The notes below the pieces were generated by a model, which saw nothing but the letters and a program-made list of their open reading frames with translations, was not told the DNA's origin and searched no databases. DNA of 64,000 nucleotides from Pseudomonas sp. SG20056 (GTDB taxonomy: Bacteria; Pseudomonadota; Gammaproteobacteria; Pseudomonadales; Pseudomonadaceae). Numbering within the stretch: position 1 is the first letter of the stretch; every line of letters begins with the position of its first letter. A program made the translations under genes and the position numbers. Location of the stretch: positions 4,030,001-4,094,000 of the forward strand of contig NZ_CP134499.1 of the NCBI RefSeq assembly GCF_031764535.1, given 5' to 3'. Shown one piece after another: positions 62,279-64,000 of this stretch.

Positions 62279-62536
62279 CTAATTGTAGTTAGTACCATCG
62301 CAGTTAGTACCATCGTAGTTAGTACCATCTTTGAATGCATCCCCTTCAATAAGCCCATCACCAATGGCTACCCCCCCTGTATATGCCAAAGCACCAGCTG
62401 CGCCCAACCCTACCAATCCGACTGGTGTTGAGACAATAGCAACAGAAAGGGCTACGCTAGCTAAACCCGCACCAACCTCACCCCAATCAGCCCCACCAGA
62501 AACAACCTCCAAATCAACAAGGCTCAGCTCTCTCAT
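62279..62536 (-). CDS. Double-glycine-leader microcin/bacteriocin-type precursor peptide
   Basis: The 85-residue product begins MRELSLVDLEVVSGG, a classic double-glycine leader (15 residues) for C39-peptidase exporters. The 70-residue core starts ADWGEVGAG, is rich in Gly, Ala and Val with GxxxG-like spacing (a probable membrane-active helix pair, VGLVGLGAAGALAYTGG), and ends with three tandem units DGTNY, DGTNC, DGTNY then Asn. I chose the ATG at 62536 because GGAG lies 6 nt upstream; an ATG at 62548 adds MEIV. Only one Cys is present, so a disulfide within one chain is not possible. Confidence 0.85.
   Translation of the reverse strand: MRELSLVDLEVVSGGADWGEVGAGLASVALSVAIVSTPVGLVGLGAAGALAYTGGVAIGDGLIEGDAFKDGTNYDGTNCDGTNYN
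62285..62329. repeat. Three 15-bp tandem repeats in the precursor gene tail
   Basis: Three copies of GTAGTTAGTACCATC (the middle copy has one change, GTAG to GCAG) encode the DGTN(Y/C) units at the C-terminus of the precursor peptide, read on the minus strand. Confidence 0.97.
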
Positions 62537-62912
62537 AACTATCTCCAATTAAAAAATAAATCCCAATACATTAACAGCACAGAAAACCAAGATCACACTT
62601 CACTGCAACCCAAGCTTTAACGATGCACAATAAAATTCTGCCACATTTATACTTAAACTCCACCCTATATCTGTAGGGGGGGGGGGGGGGGGGGGGGGGG
62701 GGATATGCCAATAAAAACGCCCTTAACACCAAGAGCCACTTAAAAATTAAAATTACTACCCTCTAAGACCCTGAGGTGAATTGCAAATCTATATACACAG
62801 AATGACCAACCTAAACATACAAAACAGCCAAACACATAATCCAACTACAGAAATTAACATACTAAAACACTTACCCTATCTCACCACACCCAACATCATC
62901 ATGCGCGAATAG
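62537..62912. other. AT-rich non-coding region upstream of the precursor gene
   Basis: 376 bp between the M16 remnant and the precursor gene, with base composition clearly more AT-rich than the chromosomal backbone. It must contain the leftward promoter of the microcin-type operon. It holds the 27-nt G tract. Only very short frames occur (36 codons rightward from 62802, 23 codons leftward from 62860), which I do not call. Confidence 0.6.
62676..62702. repeat. 27-nt homopolymeric G tract
   Basis: An unbroken run of 27 G on the plus strand, about 140 bp upstream of the precursor start (poly-C in the sense of that operon). It is far longer than expected by chance in AT-rich DNA. It is either a hypermutable contingency tract in the promoter region or an assembly/sequencing artefact. 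Confidence 0.9.
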
Positions 62913-64000
62913 TTAGACGGCGCTACTCCCAAGCCCCTCTACATCAGCCAGCACTTCAACGAGGTTATCCAAACTAAAGTAACGCAGCATCACTGCATTA
63001 ACTTGCTCGACAGCTACCGCCGCGAATGCATTATTACGCTCCACCCAAGACTGCATGGTGAGGCCTTCATATAGCCGGCGCGGCAACCATGAAAGAACAC
63101 TCTGCTCCTGGGCAACGGTCAGCTGCCGCTCATGCAGAATGGTCTGCTTGGCGCAGTCCAGTTCTTGCTCGGTAATACCGCCCTCAATTAACCTTTGCAG
63201 CTCTTCCTTGATCATGCCAGCAACTCTGGGACCATCGCCCAGAGGGTAGCTGGCTTGAATCATCAGCCAACTGGCGTCATCGAAGGTGGCAATTTTCATA
63301 GAGGACTTGATGCCATAAGTAAGACCCTCCTGCTCGCGCACACATCTGCTCAAGCGAGAGACCATCTGATTACGCCCCAGCAAGTGCTCGGCTATATATA
63401 CAGGGCGGCGCTATCGACCTTCTTGCTGTTGACCTGATAGTGCAACTGACCAATGTAGACGCCGGTCTGCTCGGCATTAGCCTTGCCATGGATAGGCGCC
63501 GCTCGCCTGCCCTGGCACAACCAGCGCTTGGTACAGCCGACCGCGGGGTTCGCCAGCCAACATGTCAGGCAATGCTGCCAGCGCAATATTGGCCGGACTC
63601 GGAGGCACCTGGCAGCGGATAAGCGAGCGCCAGCCACTCGGTGCTGCCAAGTTTGAGTTGGGTGGTTACTGGTTTATCCAGCACGGGAACAGCAGGTAGC
63701 CGTTTTTTCTCGGCGCCGGCCACCACTACCAAAGGGGCAAAATGTTGCTCGATTGCGGCCGGCGTTAGCTGGCTCTCGAATTTGCCGGTAATCACGATTA
63801 CCGCATTGTCGGGGCGATAGTGCTCCCGGTAGAACGCACGCAACTGTTCCACGCCGATATTCGTCAGCCCCCCCCGCGAAACCAGCACGGGCCGGCCAAA
63901 GCCCTGCCCCGGCGTGGCGGCAGCAAACATCTGCTGCCCTAATGCACCAAGCGGATTGTCCTGGGCCAGCTCCAGCTCACGCAATACCACTTCGACTTCG
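62913..64000 (-). pseudogene. Frameshifted M16 peptidase gene (5' end outside window)
   Basis: From the right edge leftward the first frame reads M16-type sequence (VLRELELAQDNPLG, GGLTNIGVEQLRAFYREHYRPDNAVIVITGKF split over the domain) to a stop at 63565. Homology then passes to a second frame (ALAALPDMLAGEPRGRLYQALVV), a third frame (AAPIHGKANAEQTGVYIGQLHYQ) and a fourth segment (AEHLLGRNQMVSRLSR, then REQEGLTYGIKSS and on to a normal C-terminus at 62913). Three frameshifts near 63600, 63490 and 63395 (the last in a TATATATA run) disrupt it. The zinc-site half is outside the window. It is unrelated in position to the intact M16 pair at 52679-55508. Confidence 0.8.

Noticed and set aside
62789-62860. 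23-codon leftward hydrophobic frame upstream of the precursor gene
   Set aside because: Too short and without a ribosome binding site; hydrophobicity follows from T-rich DNA.
62802-62912. 36-codon rightward frame in the AT-rich region
   Set aside because: No ribosome binding site, no leader-like sequence, and such frames are expected by chance; it ends where the M16 remnant ends.

Overview
The window is a high-GC stretch of a Pseudomonas chromosome. Its gene order follows the conserved block that in P. aeruginosa runs from bioA through chp/pil, gshB, tonB3, pyrRBC', pilTU, proC, metXW, hemW, trmB, thiGS, rpoH, ftsXEY and paired M16 genes to rsmD. I call it a member of the P. aeruginosa lineage in the broad sense; the sequence alone does not let me name the species.

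Layout. 1-61 is the start of a cytochrome b561 gene read leftward. 365-2574 holds bioA and rsmE. 2632-16227 is the complete leftward Pil-Chp chemosensory cluster (pilG, pilH, pilI, pilJ, pilK, chpA, chpB, chpC) that controls twitching motility; chpD and chpE are absent. 16468-22262 is a rightward run: gshB, tonB3, algH/yqgE, ruvX, pyrR, pyrB and a metal-ligand-less pyrC'. 22391-27285 carries a TM2 protein, a LexA-boxed radical-SAM/DUF4130 DNA-repair pair, and the twitching ATPase genes pilU and pilT. 27349-36710 is rightward housekeeping (yggS, proC, yggT, yggU, a dynamin-like GTPase, metX, metW, a DUF4426 protein, rdgB, hemW, a DUF3392 protein). 42588-57308 is mostly housekeeping (DUF1329 protein, trmB, thiG, thiS, mtgA, rpoH, ftsX, ftsE, ftsY, two M16 genes, rsmD, an alpha/beta hydrolase).

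Two accessory blocks interrupt this backbone. The first (37005-42591) holds an orphan type II secretin with a SPOR-like tail, a membrane-anchored protein resembling a detached protease propeptide, a secreted metzincin protease with two C-terminal beta-sandwich modules, and a GspC-like protein. I read it as a self-contained substrate plus GspC/GspD adaptor module that would borrow the rest of a T2SS encoded elsewhere.

The second (57314-62536, leftward) is a double-glycine-leader microcin-type cluster. It has an 85-residue precursor with a GG leader, a glycine-rich core and a three-copy DGTN(Y/C) tail; a 58-residue two-helix protein that could give immunity; a JmjC (ribosomal-oxygenase-like) Fe(II)/2-oxoglutarate oxygenase; a C39-peptidase ABC exporter; and a TolC-type channel. 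No membrane fusion protein is present. The small-gene part is AT-rich, sits beside a 27-nt poly-G tract, and is followed by a frameshifted M16 peptidase gene that runs off the window. I consider this oxygenase-associated microcin cluster the best candidate for an undescribed system.

Two MITE-like inverted-repeat elements (11629-11768 and 32091-32358) lie inside the conserved backbone, and two in-frame hexanucleotide microsatellites lie in chpA.
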